Part shown: piece after piece, positions 22,426-22,475 of the stretch
Layout: each line of letters starts with the position of its first letter
How positions within the stretch are numbered: the stretch's first letter is position 1
Source of the DNA: Methanomassiliicoccaceae archaeon
GTDB taxonomy: Archaea > Thermoplasmatota > Thermoplasmata > Methanomassiliicoccales > Methanomethylophilaceae
Length of the DNA: 22,475 nt
Assembly: GCA_009778265.1 (NCBI GenBank)
Contig: WRKA01000177.1
Location: 1-22,475, forward strand
Direction of reading: 5' to 3'
Program-made: the position numbers and the translations under genes
The notes under the pieces: model-generated
Database searches by the model: none
What the model was told of the DNA's origin: nothing
Seen by the model: only the letters and a program-made list of their open reading frames with translations

Positions 22426-22475
22426 GCCGATGAGTAGGATTGTGATCGTGGGCAGCAAAGCACGCCTGGACGACG
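22412..22475 (+). CDS. ahaI: A-type ATP synthase subunit I, 5' part only
   Basis: The window ends 64 bases into this gene. The visible residues MLLPEPMSRIVIVGSKARLD match the start of subunit I (the a-subunit homologue of the membrane Ao sector), whose family opens with a P-x-M-x-x-I-x-I-V-G-S pattern. The ATG at 22412 overlaps the end of subunit H by 14 bases and has GAGAGG 7 nt upstream; the ATG at 22430 is the alternative. The rest of the operon (subunits K, E, C, F, A, B, D) would be expected beyond the window. Confidence 0.8.
   Translation, partial: MLLPEPMSRIVIVGSKARLDD

Noticed and set aside
1..22475. tRNA, rRNA, CRISPR arrays and insertion sequences
   Set aside because: No cloverleaf with a T-loop motif, no regularly spaced direct repeats and no transposase motif were recognised by eye; a covariance-model scan would be the decisive test.

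Overview
The window reads as chromosomal DNA of a methanogen-type euryarchaeon, most likely of the order Methanomassiliicoccales (class Thermoplasmata). It carries archaeal information-processing genes: the small primase subunit, ribosomal protein eL20 with prefoldin alpha and FtsY, TiaS, Orc1/Cdc6, and an A-type ATP synthase operon start. Promoters are archaeal TATA boxes, several placed so that transcripts would be leaderless, mixed with genes that have GGTG or GGAG ribosome binding sites. Nearly all genes end in TGA. Only one ends in TAG, which fits a lineage where amber is kept rare because of pyrrolysine coding. The taxon is an inference; no marker was searched.

Layout. (1) 1-5383, minus strand: a very large secreted, membrane-anchored beta-propeller-like protein with a cysteine cluster, a family 4 glycosyltransferase with an unusual 28-bp AT palindrome upstream, and a TatD-like metal hydrolase. 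(2) 5404-6655: a compact divergent promoter and the primase gene priS. (3) 6681-8298, minus: a broken dinD gene and a radical SAM enzyme with a terminal CCC motif. (4) 8361-10378, plus: the eL20-pfdA-ftsY operon, which links ribosome, co-translational folding and membrane targeting. (5) 10395-17323, minus: an M20 metallohydrolase, a giant secreted purple-acid-phosphatase-like protein with four Ig-like repeats and a lamin-tail domain, and a bacterial-type thiolase. (6) 17375-19059, minus: tiaS and a small membrane-anchored OB-fold-like protein. (7) 19079-20694: the probable chromosomal replication origin, with orc1/cdc6 and a 31-residue membrane microprotein lying between two inverted copies (28 of 30 identical) of an origin recognition box. 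(8) 20699-22475: an archaeal signal peptidase, dCMP deaminase, and the first two genes of the A-type ATP synthase operon.

The replication genes (Orc1/Cdc6, primase, dCMP deaminase) and the protein export genes (FtsY, signal peptidase, two large secreted substrates) fall within about 20 kb around this origin. The best candidates for something undescribed are the origin architecture with an embedded microprotein ending in amber, the two giant surface proteins, and the inactivated dinD locus. No tRNA, rRNA, CRISPR array or intact mobile element was recognised. No gap between genes exceeds 300 bases.
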